This document shows positions 25,010-34,100 of a DNA stretch of 44,661 nt, piece by piece. The stretch is from Clostridia bacterium. Lineage in GTDB: Bacteria; Bacillota; Clostridia; Christensenellales; Borkfalkiaceae. Below the pieces are notes generated by a model. The model did no database searches, had not been told where the DNA came from, and was given only the letters and a program-made list of their open reading frames with translations. The position numbers and the translations under genes were made by a program. Location of the stretch: the NCBI GenBank assembly GCA_017504465.1, contig JAFVRE010000027.1, forward strand, positions 1 through 44,661, read 5' to 3'. Positions within the stretch are counted from its first letter, which is position 1; each line of letters begins with the position of its first letter.

Positions 25010-25693
25010 TTATGCGTTTTTTCTTGCCTCTTCCACTTCTTCAAAAAGAGCGGTAAATTCTTTTTCGATTTGAGTAAGTTCCCCTACCGTAGCCGCGCTT
25101 TTTATTCTTTCTAATAAAGCATCTGCTTTCAGCTCGAACGCTTCACATTGTTCTTGCGTAAGTTCGTTAAAATTCACCACGGACCACTCCGCTTTCCATT
25201 CAATATAAGCGTTGTCTTTTTGCACTTGACTTAAAGGCTCGCTCGCGTCAGGGTTAGTGGGAGCCTCGTCTCCGTTGTCATCGGGGGTAGTCGGTTCGTC
25301 TTCGCCGCTGTTATCGGATTCAACGCCCGGCATAAGCACTTTGATTACTTGCGGTTCGCCTTCCGTGTAATAGATAGTAAACTGCATATATTGCTCGCCG
25401 TTTTCTTCAATTGCGGAAATTTCAATATTTTCGATTCCCTTTCCGTCTTCTCCCTTTTCGCCGACGTCACCCTTATCTCCTTTATCCCCTTTGTCGCCTT
25501 TTACGCTTACAATGGAAGCAAGCCATTCTTCGTAAGTAGCGACCGTTTGTCCGTTTTCTTGCGCGTGCAGAACGTATTGTTCGTAGGCTTTTTGGCATTC
25601 ACATCCCGTATTTTCATCTTTACATGCGCTAACTACGCCTACGAAAAAACAAACCGCCAAACTTAAAGCGTCGGCTAAAATTTTCTTTTTCAT
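25010..25693 (-). CDS. Lipoprotein with a short collagen-like repeat
   Basis: A 227-residue surface lipoprotein. The signal peptide ends in the lipobox VSAC (Cys24). A helical segment follows, then a collagen-like run of Gly-X-Y triplets (about residues 64-86: KGDKGDKGDVGEKGEDG). Next come a beta-rich stretch (about 88-120), an acidic Pro/Thr spacer and a helical C-terminal domain rich in Glu. Collagen-like runs in bacterial lipoproteins often serve as stalks. This one is short, so a role as a flexible or trimerising spacer is only a guess. ATG 25693 has AAGGAG upstream; yraN ends 22 bp before it, so it appears to be the last gene of the core operon. Confidence 0.83.
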   Translation of the reverse strand: MKKKILADALSLAVCFFVGVVSACKDENTGCECQKAYEQYVLHAQENGQTVATYEEWLASIVSVKGDKGDKGDKGDVGEKGEDGKGIENIEISAIEENGEQYMQFTIYYTEGEPQVIKVLMPGVESDNSGEDEPTTPDDNGDEAPTNPDASEPLSQVQKDNAYIEWKAEWSVVNFNELTQEQCEAFELKADALLERIKSAATVGELTQIEKEFTALFEEVEEARKNA

Positions 25694-25715
25694 AATTTTT
25701 CTCCTTACTCTTAGC

Positions 25716-26075
25716 CTAAAAAGCGTTTGCAATGTATTCGATTCGCCCGTCGGCATAAACTTCTGCAACGTCAAACCTTGCATTTGGCTCTTCGCCCGAT
25801 TGCAACCAGTAAAATTTTGCTATTTTTGCGTACGTTTCGCGTTTTCTTTTTACGACGGATTCCGCCGGCGTACCGTATTGATCGCTCGTTCTCGTCTTAA
25901 CTTCAATGAACACGAGCTCGTCTCTGTCTTGGGCAATAATATCCGCTTCTCCAAAAGGGGTGCGGTAATTTTTTTCTAAAATTTTATAGCCCTGCTTTTT
26001 AAGATAGTCGGCAACCAGTCTTTCGCCTTTCTTTCCTAAAAGTTTTTTGTGAAGGTCTTGCGGTGAATGGGGCAT
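25716..26075 (-). CDS. yraN: YraN/UPF0102 family putative endonuclease
   Basis: A 119-residue protein of the restriction-endonuclease-like fold. The family pattern is complete: KKGERLVADYLKKQGY at the start, NYRTPFGEADIIAQD with Glu and Asp as metal ligands, and the VFIEVKTR strand with the E-x-K pair. Its role is not established; it is usually found beside rnhB, as here, and may be linked to recombination or repair. The first 40 bases overlap the end of rnhB in another frame, so it is translated without an independent leader. Confidence 0.9.
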   Translation of the reverse strand: MPHSPQDLHKKLLGKKGERLVADYLKKQGYKILEKNYRTPFGEADIIAQDRDELVFIEVKTRTSDQYGTPAESVVKRKRETYAKIAKFYWLQSGEEPNARFDVAEVYADGRIEYIANAF

Positions 26076-26653
26076 ATTCCATACTCCTTAATCGCGCTTA
26101 TATGTACGGCAGTTCCATACCCTTTGTTCTTGTCAAATGCGTACATGGGGTAGGTCTTTGCGTATTCTACCATTAAATTATCCCGATATACTTTGGCGAT
26201 GATACTCGCGCAACCGATTGTATAGGAAAGGGCGTCACCCTTGACAATCGACTGCTGAGAAAAAGGAATATCTATCGTCATATTTCCGTCGATTAAAACA
26301 AAATCAGGTTTAATTTCCAAGCCCAACAGCGCTTCTCTCATGCCCTTTTTCGTCGCTTCTAAAATATTGATTTCATCTATTTCTTGTTCACTAACTTCAA
26401 AAATGCAATAAGCGAGCGCTTTTTGCTTGATGAGCTCAGCAAGTTTTTCGCGTTTCTTTTCCGCAATCTTTTTACTGTCGTCAACACCTTGAATAATCTC
26501 GCTTTCCTCAAGCGGCATAATTACAGCCGCGCAAACCACCGGACCTGCAAGCGGGCCTCGTCCCACTTCGTCCACCCCTGCGATATACCTTACCCCTTTT
26601 AACAACAGTTCTTTCTCAAATTTAAGCTTATCTATGACACTTTTTTCTTTCAT
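26036..26653 (-). CDS. rnhB: Ribonuclease HII
   Basis: Cleaves RNA in RNA-DNA hybrids and at single ribonucleotides in DNA. The 205-residue protein has the active-site set: GVDEVGRGPLAGPV (Asp-Glu pair), VDDSKK, then VLIDGN and the block GDALSYTIGCASIIAKVYRD. ATG 26653 is preferred; the TTG further upstream lies inside rbgA's last codons. The ribosome binding site is weak (AGG), consistent with coupling to rbgA, which ends 28 bp before the ATG. The end overlaps yraN by 40 bp. Confidence 0.95.
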   Translation of the reverse strand: MKEKSVIDKLKFEKELLLKGVRYIAGVDEVGRGPLAGPVVCAAVIMPLEESEIIQGVDDSKKIAEKKREKLAELIKQKALAYCIFEVSEQEIDEINILEATKKGMREALLGLEIKPDFVLIDGNMTIDIPFSQQSIVKGDALSYTIGCASIIAKVYRDNLMVEYAKTYPMYAFDKNKGYGTAVHISAIKEYGICPIHRKTFTKNF

Positions 26654-26681
26654 CTCGTACCTGCCCTTGTCTTCTGCTAAT

Positions 26682-27542
26682 TTAAAACTCAAAATCGGTG
26701 TAGTCAGCAGGATTTTCCAAACAAATTTTGCCTAATCTTCCTTTTCGGAAATCGTCGATGAGCGCCTTTGCGCCGCGCTCGTAATCGAACTCACCACCGC
26801 GCAAAATAAAGCCCCTGCGCTTACAGAGCGCTTCATACATACCAAGTTTTTCGGAAAAATCGGTGATATTATAACGCTCGGTCAAATACTGCGGGTACAG
26901 CGTAGAAAGCTCGCCTAAAAGCTCCAGAGCAATATCGTCCATATCCAAGATATCGTCGTTAATGCTGCCTATATACGCAAGGTGGCGCGCGTGGTATTGA
27001 TTGTCAAAGGACGGGGGCATTGTACCGGGGGTATCGAGAAGGTCGAACGAACCGCATCTAAGCCACCTAACGTCACGTGTAACGCCCGCCTTGTCCCCTG
27101 TTTTCGCACGTTTTTCACCGCTTAAAAGGTTCACTATCGTGCTTTTTCCCGTGTTGGGAATGCCCGCGATCATGAAACGGAAGGTGCGGTTTAACCCTTT
27201 TGCTTCCGCACGAGCGCGCTTTTCTTCGGTCATTTGCGAAATCTTTTGCAAGATAATTCTCTTGGACGAAATATTCGTCGAATCGCACTTTGCGCAGTAA
27301 TATCCTTTACTTTCAATAAGTTTAACAAAGCCGTCCACTTTCGCGCTATCGGCAAGGTCGGCTTTGTTTAAAAGATATAATACGGGCTTTGCCCCGAATA
27401 TTTTTTTAAGATTTTTATTGAGCGTAGCAATCGGCGCGCGCGCATCCATAACGCAAATTACGCCGTCGCATAACCCTTTTTTTTCTTCCATGTCCCGCAT
27501 GGCGCGCGTCATGTGCCCCGGGAACCATTGTATGTTTTTCAT
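26682..27542 (-). CDS. rbgA: Ribosome biogenesis GTPase RbgA (YlqF)
   Basis: A GTPase needed to finish the 50S subunit. The 286-residue protein has the circularly permuted GTPase order: G4 NKADL first (about residue 59), then G1 GIPNTGKST (about 127) and G3 DTPG (about 170). The N-terminal IQWFPGHMTRAMR is the family hallmark, and the C-terminal RNA-binding ANTAR-like helices follow. It sits before rnhB as in Bacillus subtilis. A structured repeat lies in the 153 bp between trmD and this gene. Confidence 0.95.
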   Translation of the reverse strand: MKNIQWFPGHMTRAMRDMEEKKGLCDGVICVMDARAPIATLNKNLKKIFGAKPVLYLLNKADLADSAKVDGFVKLIESKGYYCAKCDSTNISSKRIILQKISQMTEEKRARAEAKGLNRTFRFMIAGIPNTGKSTIVNLLSGEKRAKTGDKAGVTRDVRWLRCGSFDLLDTPGTMPPSFDNQYHARHLAYIGSINDDILDMDDIALELLGELSTLYPQYLTERYNITDFSEKLGMYEALCKRRGFILRGGEFDYERGAKALIDDFRKGRLGKICLENPADYTDFEF

Positions 27543-27593
27543 AATTCACCAAATTAAATTTGTTTTAACACTTCCTTACCGCCAAAGCTTAGG

Positions 27594-27694
27594 CGCGTTG
27601 AAGATACATGCGAGCAAGACAAGGCGAAGCAAGGGAGCGTACAAGAAGTACGTGACCAAGCGACAACGCCGTATTGAGACGTATATACAACACG
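27594..27694. repeat. Structured intergenic repeat, copy 1 (trmD-rbgA)
   Basis: The 52-bp core (27620-27671) is shared with the copies at 30.9 and 31.0 kb with 3-4 differences, all A/G. It contains the hairpin CGTAC-AAGAA-GTACG (27638-27652), enclosed by GGCG/CGCC (27623-27626 with 27667-27670). The outer ends differ from the other copies yet pair with each other: ATAC with GTAT (27604-27607, 27681-27684) and GTTG with CAAC (27597-27600, 27688-27691). It ends two bases from the trmD stop codon. Confidence 0.85.
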
Positions 27695-27695
27695 A

Positions 27696-28361
27696 CTATT
27701 TGAATAAGTCGGGACGGAGCTTTTTAGTCAACTCTAACGCCTGTTCCCTGCGCCATTTATCCACTTTACCGTGGTCGCCACTGCGCAATACTTCGGGTAC
27801 GCATAACCCTTTGTATTCTTGAGGACGGGTATATTGCGGATATTCCAAAAGATTATCCGAAAAGCTTTCGTCAACCAAGGAAGAGGTGTTGATAACGCCG
27901 TCAACGTAACGGGAAACGCAATCGGTCAATACCATGGCAGGAAGCTCGCCCCCCGTCAATACGTAATCGCCTATCGAGATTTCCTCGTCTATAAACAAGT
28001 CGAGTACGCGCTGATCCACGCCCTCGTAATGCCCGCAAAGTAAAATTAAACGCTCGTGTTCGATGAGCTCGAATACTTTTTGTTGCTTTAAAACCTGACC
28101 TTTGGGGGAAAGATAAATGCGACGTGCTTTATGGTCGGGATCGATCGCCTCGATTGCACTGCCGATAGGCTGGGGCATCATAACCATACCCGCGCCGCCA
28201 CCAAACGGATAATCGTCGCATTTCAAGTGTTTATCTTCGGTATAATCGCGGATATTTACGATATTAATTTCTATTTTACCTTGTTTTTGCGCCCTGCCTA
28301 AAATACTCTCCTGTAAAGCGGAGAACATCTCGGGAAAGAGCGTTAAAATATCTATTCTCAT
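27696..28361 (-). CDS. trmD: tRNA (guanine37-N1)-methyltransferase TrmD
   Basis: Methylates G37 next to the anticodon and so prevents +1 frameshifts. The 221-residue protein shows the trefoil-knot SAM site: LCGHYEGVDQRV and SIGDYVLTGGELPAMVLTD. It also has the MRIDILTLFPEMF start and FGGGAGMVM. rimM and rplS, its usual neighbours, are absent. It begins 11 bp after the ABC permease gene and is therefore read from the upstream operon. Confidence 0.96.
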   Translation of the reverse strand: MRIDILTLFPEMFSALQESILGRAQKQGKIEINIVNIRDYTEDKHLKCDDYPFGGGAGMVMMPQPIGSAIEAIDPDHKARRIYLSPKGQVLKQQKVFELIEHERLILLCGHYEGVDQRVLDLFIDEEISIGDYVLTGGELPAMVLTDCVSRYVDGVINTSSLVDESFSDNLLEYPQYTRPQEYKGLCVPEVLRSGDHGKVDKWRREQALELTKKLRPDLFK

Positions 28362-28372
28362 AAACTATTCCG

Positions 28373-29230
28373 TTACTTTAAATCCAGTTTTTTCTTTAAT
28401 CTTCTAATCTCGTACCAAAGGCTGAAAACAATCACGCCGATAAGCATGAAAATCTCAAGCCAAACAGCCACGTGCGAGCCGACGGGCGTATAAAAGAAAG
28501 CAAATACCCCTTTCTCTTCAAGCAAGATAAGCAACGTCTCAAAAGCAATTATTAAACAATAAGCGATAACCACTCTAAACACGATTTGTCTTGTTTTTTT
28601 GAATTTCTGCGCCCAACATTCGATTGCGCCAACTCCGCAAACGATTGAAATCGGGATAAGTATCATACGGATAAGCGCTTCAATTACAGTGAGAGGAGTA
28701 ATACCTTCAAAGACCGGCTCCTCGATAATTCCTGTATCCGTACCGCCCGCATAAACCACTGCGCCAATCACAACCGCCACGCACACAAGCGCGACAATAG
28801 ACGAGAGAAAAAACGCCACAAGCGCGCTAACGTGCTTTGCGAAAAGATGTTCTTCCACCGACGCAGGCATACTAAACGTCAAATACCCTTCACCCTTGAA
28901 AAAATTTTTATTGTAACGAGTTGAGGCAATAATAAGCGGCGTAACCATAACGGCAACAAGCGCGTATATGTACAGAACAAGACACACGGTTAAAAATGGC
29001 GTGAGTTGCGCTTCTGCCATATAGGAGTCCATTGAGACCACCATTAAAACGGTCAAGCTTGCCAAAACCGCAAGCATTATCCACGTCGTAGGAAGGAGCG
29101 ATTTTAATTCGTGCTTTAATAATTTTTTGAGCATACGCTTACGTAAAACTCGTACCTGCCCCGTCGAATCGTAATCTTCAGGCGGTAAATTAAACTCGTT
29201 AAGCACGGAGTTGTTTTTATTTAAATCCAT
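28373..29230 (-). CDS. ABC transporter permease of a two-gene ATPase-permease set
   Basis: A 285-residue membrane protein with about six hydrophobic helices after a charged N-terminal 45 residues. It has no close named family that I recognise; the layout (cytosolic start, helices near 50-70, 85-115, 140-165, 185-215, 225-240 and 255-275) and the tight link to an ATPase gene identify it as the permease. Its ATG lies inside the end of the ATPase gene (10-bp overlap), giving translational coupling. Related pairs often act in peptide defence or export, but the substrate here is unknown. Confidence 0.78.
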   Translation of the reverse strand: MDLNKNNSVLNEFNLPPEDYDSTGQVRVLRKRMLKKLLKHELKSLLPTTWIMLAVLASLTVLMVVSMDSYMAEAQLTPFLTVCLVLYIYALVAVMVTPLIIASTRYNKNFFKGEGYLTFSMPASVEEHLFAKHVSALVAFFLSSIVALVCVAVVIGAVVYAGGTDTGIIEEPVFEGITPLTVIEALIRMILIPISIVCGVGAIECWAQKFKKTRQIVFRVVIAYCLIIAFETLLILLEEKGVFAFFYTPVGSHVAVWLEIFMLIGVIVFSLWYEIRRLKKKLDLK

Positions 29231-29925
29231 CTAAACACCTCCCTAAACAGTTCGTCAATCGACTTGCCTTCACGCTCTTTAATCTCGTTCGCTTTTCCTT
29301 CCAAAATGACATTGCCTTCTTTTAAGAAAACCACGTAATCGAAATATTGTTCTATTTCAGAGATTAAATGCGTGCTAATCAGCATCGTTGCGTTTGCATT
29401 TTTCTGTGTCAAAATAGTGCGCAATACGTAATCTCGCGCGGCAGGATCTACACCCGCGATAGGCTCGTCAAGGATAAACAAGCGCGCGTTCCTCGAAAGA
29501 GTGAAGATGAGCGAAAGTTTTTCCTTCGTGCCCTTAGAGAGCGTTTTGATTTTACTTTTGAATTTTATCCCAAGCTCGCTAATCATTTTTTTAGCTTTTT
29601 CGCTATCGAAATCGTCGAAAAATTCTTCAAAAAAATCAAGTTGCTTTGCGACAGTGTAAGTATCCGTCAATGCGTGCGTGTCCGAAAGATAGGAAACAAT
29701 CGCTTTTGTTTCCACACCGATCTTCTTTCCTGCAATTTCGACGTTTCCTTCGGTGGGCTGCAATAAGCCCGTCAAAAGTTTGATAAGCGTTGTCTTACCA
29801 CTGCCGTTAGGACCTAAAAGTCCTACGATACCACCCGCGTCGGGAATGCAAAGGTTCACCCCATTCAAAGCGCGGACGTCCTCGTAATCTTTACTTAAAT
29901 TTCTACATTCAATAATATTACTCAT
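29221..29925 (-). CDS. ABC transporter ATP-binding protein
   Basis: A 234-residue ABC-2/CcmA-type ATPase. Walker A is LLGPNGSGKTTL (about residue 40), the signature is the variant TLSKGTKEKLSL (LSKGT for LSGGQ, usual in this subfamily), Walker B is LFILDEPIAGVDPAARD, and the switch histidine is in STHLISE. ATG 29925 is chosen; the longer frame runs into ftsY. The ribosome binding site is poor, so coupling to ftsY (13 bp upstream) is likely. It interrupts the usual ftsY-ffh-rpsP-rimM-trmD order. Confidence 0.9.
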   Translation of the reverse strand: MSNIIECRNLSKDYEDVRALNGVNLCIPDAGGIVGLLGPNGSGKTTLIKLLTGLLQPTEGNVEIAGKKIGVETKAIVSYLSDTHALTDTYTVAKQLDFFEEFFDDFDSEKAKKMISELGIKFKSKIKTLSKGTKEKLSLIFTLSRNARLFILDEPIAGVDPAARDYVLRTILTQKNANATMLISTHLISEIEQYFDYVVFLKEGNVILEGKANEIKEREGKSIDELFREVFRWI

Positions 29926-29938
29926 AATCTTTTTATTT

Positions 29939-30835
29939 TTAAAGTATGGCTTCGACAAAAGTCGTTGAATCGAACTTTTCAAGATCGTCGATCTTTTCCC
30001 CGACGCCCGCAAAAATTACGGGCAAAGAAAGCTCTTGCGAAAGCGAGAAAATAAATCCGCCTTTCGCCGTTCCGTCAAGTTTCGTAAGTACGATTCCGTC
30101 GAGCTCCACCGCTTCATCAAAGACGCGGGCTTGGTTGACTGCATTTTGCCCAGTCGTTGCGTCGAGAACCAAAAGCTTCATAAAATCCGCTTCCGGATAT
30201 TCGCGCGTAACCACCCTGTCCATTTTCCGAAGCTCGTTCATTAAGTTTTCTTTCACGTGCAGTCTTCCTGCCGTATCTACAATCACTACGTCCGTCTTTT
30301 TTGCTTTTGCGGACGCTACTGCGTCGAAGATAACCGCAGACGGATCACTTCCTTCTTCGTGTTTGACGATACGCACCTTTGCGCGCTCCGCCCACACCGA
30401 AAGCTGTTCGCTTGCAGCCGCGCGGAAGGTGTCCGCCGCCGCCACCGTGACCGTCTTGCCTTTTTCAAGGAAATAATGCGCGAGTTTGCCGACCGTAGTC
30501 GTTTTTCCCACGCCGTTTACGCCAACGAGCATAATTACGCAAGGATAGGAAAGCTCTTCCACTTCCGATTCTTCTAAAATTTCGGTGAGTACGCTGCGTA
30601 AAAGATTTGTAACGTACGCTTCGTCCTTTAAACGCTCGTCTATCGCTTGTTCCTTGACTCTTTCCACCACTTCTTCCGCCGTCGTTACCGATACGTCGGA
30701 AGAAATGAGGATTTCTTCGAGTTCTTCATAAAACTCGTCGCCGAGCTTGTTTTTAGAGAAAAGCTGACGAAGCTTTCCCGAAAAATTTTCTTTTGTTTTT
30801 TTAAGAGAGCCGAAAAGCTTTCCAAAAATACCCAT
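29939..30835 (-). CDS. ftsY: Signal recognition particle receptor FtsY
   Basis: The receptor that docks SRP-ribosome complexes to the membrane. The 298-residue protein has the short Gram-positive form: a basic N-terminus (GIFGKLFGSLKKT), the N domain, then the SRP GTPase domain with G1 GVNGVGKTTTVGKL, the DTFRAAASEQL insertion, DTAGRLH and TKLDGTAKGG. ffh is not beside it. The start has AAAAGGA upstream. A further imperfect hairpin (30867-30890) and two structured repeats fill the 262 bp between smc and this gene. Confidence 0.96.
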   Translation of the reverse strand: MGIFGKLFGSLKKTKENFSGKLRQLFSKNKLGDEFYEELEEILISSDVSVTTAEEVVERVKEQAIDERLKDEAYVTNLLRSVLTEILEESEVEELSYPCVIMLVGVNGVGKTTTVGKLAHYFLEKGKTVTVAAADTFRAAASEQLSVWAERAKVRIVKHEEGSDPSAVIFDAVASAKAKKTDVVIVDTAGRLHVKENLMNELRKMDRVVTREYPEADFMKLLVLDATTGQNAVNQARVFDEAVELDGIVLTKLDGTAKGGFIFSLSQELSLPVIFAGVGEKIDDLEKFDSTTFVEAIL

Positions 30836-30900
30836 ATTGTTAGTCCTTTTATGAATGAATTGTGTTGTCGGTTTCTTGCAGAAACTCGACTAACGTTAAA

Positions 30901-30990
30901 ACGCGGAGATACAAGCAAGCCAAGGCGGAGCAAGGGAGCGTACAAGAAGTACGTGACCGAGCAACAACGCCGAAATGCTTATCCGCCGAA
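30901..30990. repeat. Structured intergenic repeat, copy 2 (smc-ftsY)
   Basis: The core (30921-30972) contains the same CGTAC-AAGAA-GTACG hairpin and GGCG/CGCC stem. It differs from copy 1 at three positions and from copy 3 at three, all A/G. The outer stem is shorter than in the other copies: GCGG (30903-30906) with CCGC (30983-30986), a sequence not seen in the other two. Confidence 0.82.
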
Positions 30991-31000
30991 CAAAAATGTC

Positions 31001-31101
31001 GTAACGGTTTAGATACGAGCAGTTCAAAGCGGAGCAAGGGAGCGTACAAGAAGTACGTAACCGAGCGACAACGCCGAAATGCGAAGTATATCAACCGTTA
31101 C
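31001..31101. repeat. Structured intergenic repeat, copy 3 (at the smc stop)
   Basis: The core is 31025-31076. The outer arms GTAACGGTT (31001-31009) and AACCGTTAC (31093-31101) are perfectly complementary over 9 bp, and ATAC/GTAT (31013-31016, 31086-31089) adds an inner helix as in copy 1. The right arm contains the smc stop codon (TAA, 31100-31098). Confidence 0.87.
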
Positions 31102-34100
31102 TCTACCGTACCCGAGCCGAGTTTGGTTTCCACTTCCGACAGCTTAACCGATACGATCTTGGATACGCCTTTTTCTTGCATGGTTACGCCGAAAAGGGTG
31201 TCCGCTTGGTTCATGGTCGGTTTTCTGTGGGTGATAACGATAAATTGAGTTTCCTTGGAGAAACGTTTTAAGTAGGAAGCAAAACGATCTACGTTTGCGT
31301 CGTCGAGCGCCGCTTCAATTTCGTCCAAAATACAGAAAGGCATAGGACGGGATTTCAAAATAGCGAACAAGATCGCAATCGCGGTCAAGGCTCTTTCGCC
31401 GCCCGAAAGCAAGGAAATCTTCGTGAGCTTTTTGCCCGGAGGACAAGCTACGATTTCTACGCCTGCGTTTAAAGGATCGCCGTCTTCCACTTCTTCGAGT
31501 TGAAGCTCTGCTTTACCGCCACCAAAGAGTTCTTTAAACGTGGTCTTGAAGTTTTCGTTAATTTCTTCAAAGCCCGTGTTGAAAATACGGAGCATTTCAC
31601 CGCGAACGTCGTTCAAGATTACCGTCAAATCGTCGATGGCTTTTTGCAAATCGTCGCGTTGAGTAACCATTTCGTCATAGTGGATACGTTCGTTTTCATA
31701 TTCGATTTCCGCGTTGGGATTTACCGCGCCGAGCTTGGTAATCTTGCCTTTCAAAACGGAAATATCCGTAGCGGCTTGTATAACGTCGAAGTTTTCTTTA
31801 CGAAGCGCAAGACATGCGTCATAGTCCATACCGTACGCTTCTTCCATACGAAGACGAAGATTTTCAAGGTTGGTGTCGATCTTTGCCACTTCGAGCTCTA
31901 AGCGATATCTCTTTTCAATGTTCTTAGAGTGCTTTTCTTGCAAGTCTTCTTTCTCTGCATCGAGAGAGATTTGCAATTCGTTGATTTTTTCTTTTTCAGC
32001 GGTAATCTTGGAAATTTCATCCACGATTTCTTGTACCGCTTTTTTCTCTTCTTCGGTAAGTTCTTTAGCTTGCGCTTCCTGTTCAAGCGCAGCAAGACTC
32101 TCTTCCGCAAGTTTCTTTTCTTCCTCGGTGTCGAGAATGCGTTTTACAAGCTCTTCCTTTTCCGCTGTCAAACGTTCCTTGTCTTCCTCGTACTTCTTCA
32201 ACGCAGATTGCAAACTGGTATATTCAAGTTCGTAATCACGAAGCTGCACGCTCTTCTTTGCGCGCTCTTCCTTGAACATATCGCATTGACTCTTTTGCGA
32301 GGATAATTCCGCTTCTGCGGATTCGCGCAAGGATTTGAGCTTTTCTTCGCTTTGCGAAGAGTTGGCTTCTTCAAATTCAAGCGCTTTGAGCTTTTCGCGG
32401 AATTCGTTGCAAGCAGCGATATAAACTTCTTCATCGCTTTCAGCTTCACGAAGCTGGGTAGTGAGCGCTGTTTCGCGTTGAGAAAGCGCGGCAATTTCCG
32501 CGTTTGCGTTTTGATACTTCTCACGCAATTTCTCCACTTCTTCTTCCGCTTCGCGACGGAGCTGTTCGCTTTCCGCGATCGCTTTTTTCATTTTTTCGAT
32601 ATATCTTTCTTGCGCGACAATCTTTTCCTTACATTCTTGGATCTTTCTTTCGTTGGAAAGCAAGGACGCGTCTTTACGGCGGCTGCTACCACCCGTCATT
32701 CTACCGCTCGTTTCAACGATATCGCCTTCGAGCGTTACAATTTTGAAGGTGTTGCCGTACTTTTTAGAGATTGCATTTGCGTTTGCAATATTGTCGCAAA
32801 TGAGCGTGTTGCCCAAAAGATTGCTCGCTACGTTGTAGTAATAATCGTCGAAATTAACGAGCTCGAGCGCCGTACCGAATGCGCCGCGTTCGGAAACCGC
32901 GCGTTGAATTTCTCTCGAATCGGGACGAGGACGCATAGATTTTACGGGCATGAAGCTCGCTCTCCCGCCGTTTCTCTTTAAGTATTCGATTAAATATTGT
33001 GCGTCGTCGGAGTTTGCGGTAACGATGTTTTGCATTGCGCCGCCGAGCGCCGTTTCGATTGCCGTTTCATATTTTTGCTCGGTCGTAATAATATCCGCAA
33101 CCGCGCCGTGTAAACGGTTCTTAATTTCAGGATTAGTCTTTGCGACGAGCAACAGCCTACGTACCGATTCTTGATAGCCTTCAAAACGATTCTTTAAGCT
33201 TATGTACATTTCAAGGTTTTCTCTTAAAGACGCAAGCTGACCGTTGGACGCGAAGAGCTTTTGATTAAAATCGTTGACCGTGAGCTGCATATCGCGCATT
33301 TCTTCGGATTTTTCCTCGAACTCACGCATACCGTCCGCAACCGAATCACGCAAGAACTTCAAGTCCTTTTTAACTTGAGCAAGTTCATCCGAAATACGTT
33401 CTTTTCTTTGACCTACCTTTGAAACTTCCTTTTCAAGTTCCTTGATACGTTCGATCGTAGCTTCTTTACGCGCCTCAAGCGTACCCAAGTTCTTCTTGAG
33501 CTCGGACAGGTTTTGCGCGGACGAAAGCTGACTTAAACGGTTGTCTTCGGACAACTTTTCGAAGATTTGAATCTTATTGTCAAGCGCGGAGATTGCCGAA
33601 CGCAAAATCTCCGTTTCGTTCTCGATTGTAAGAAGCCTTGCCGTATTCTTTCTGCCTTGTTCGCTGATACGCGCAAGTTCGTCGTCAATTTCACCGATAC
33701 GCGCCTTGCCGCCGTCTAAGAACTCTTTTGCAGCGGAAAGCTGAGAACGGTAAGTGGAAATTTTCTCGTTTACGAGCTTAAATTCACCGTCCTTTCTCTC
33801 GTTGCCTACCGACAATTCCACGCGCTTATCGTTGAGATCGGTAAGCTTCGCGTCCGCAGAAGATATCTTCATGCGGTTTTCTTCCGTTTGACGATTGATA
33901 AGCTCGATTTTTGTGTTGAGCGAAATAATCTTATCCGAGAAAGTTGCAATATCTTTCTTGATTTTGTCCTTTTCTCCTTCCGCGTTTTCATAGCGATAGA
34001 TATACGTATTCGCTTCGTCGATTTTCAAAGCTTCGGTATATTTATTAAATTCACGCGCAGCTTCCGCTTGCTTAGAAAGCGGACCTAAACGGCGTTCCGC

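Noticed and set aside
27588..31248. Repeated plus-strand peptide RSKGAYKKYVTERQRR encoded in the intergenic repeats
   Set aside because: The peptides are alike only because the DNA core repeats. There are no starts or ribosome binding sites, the flanks differ, and the differences between copies include non-synonymous changes.
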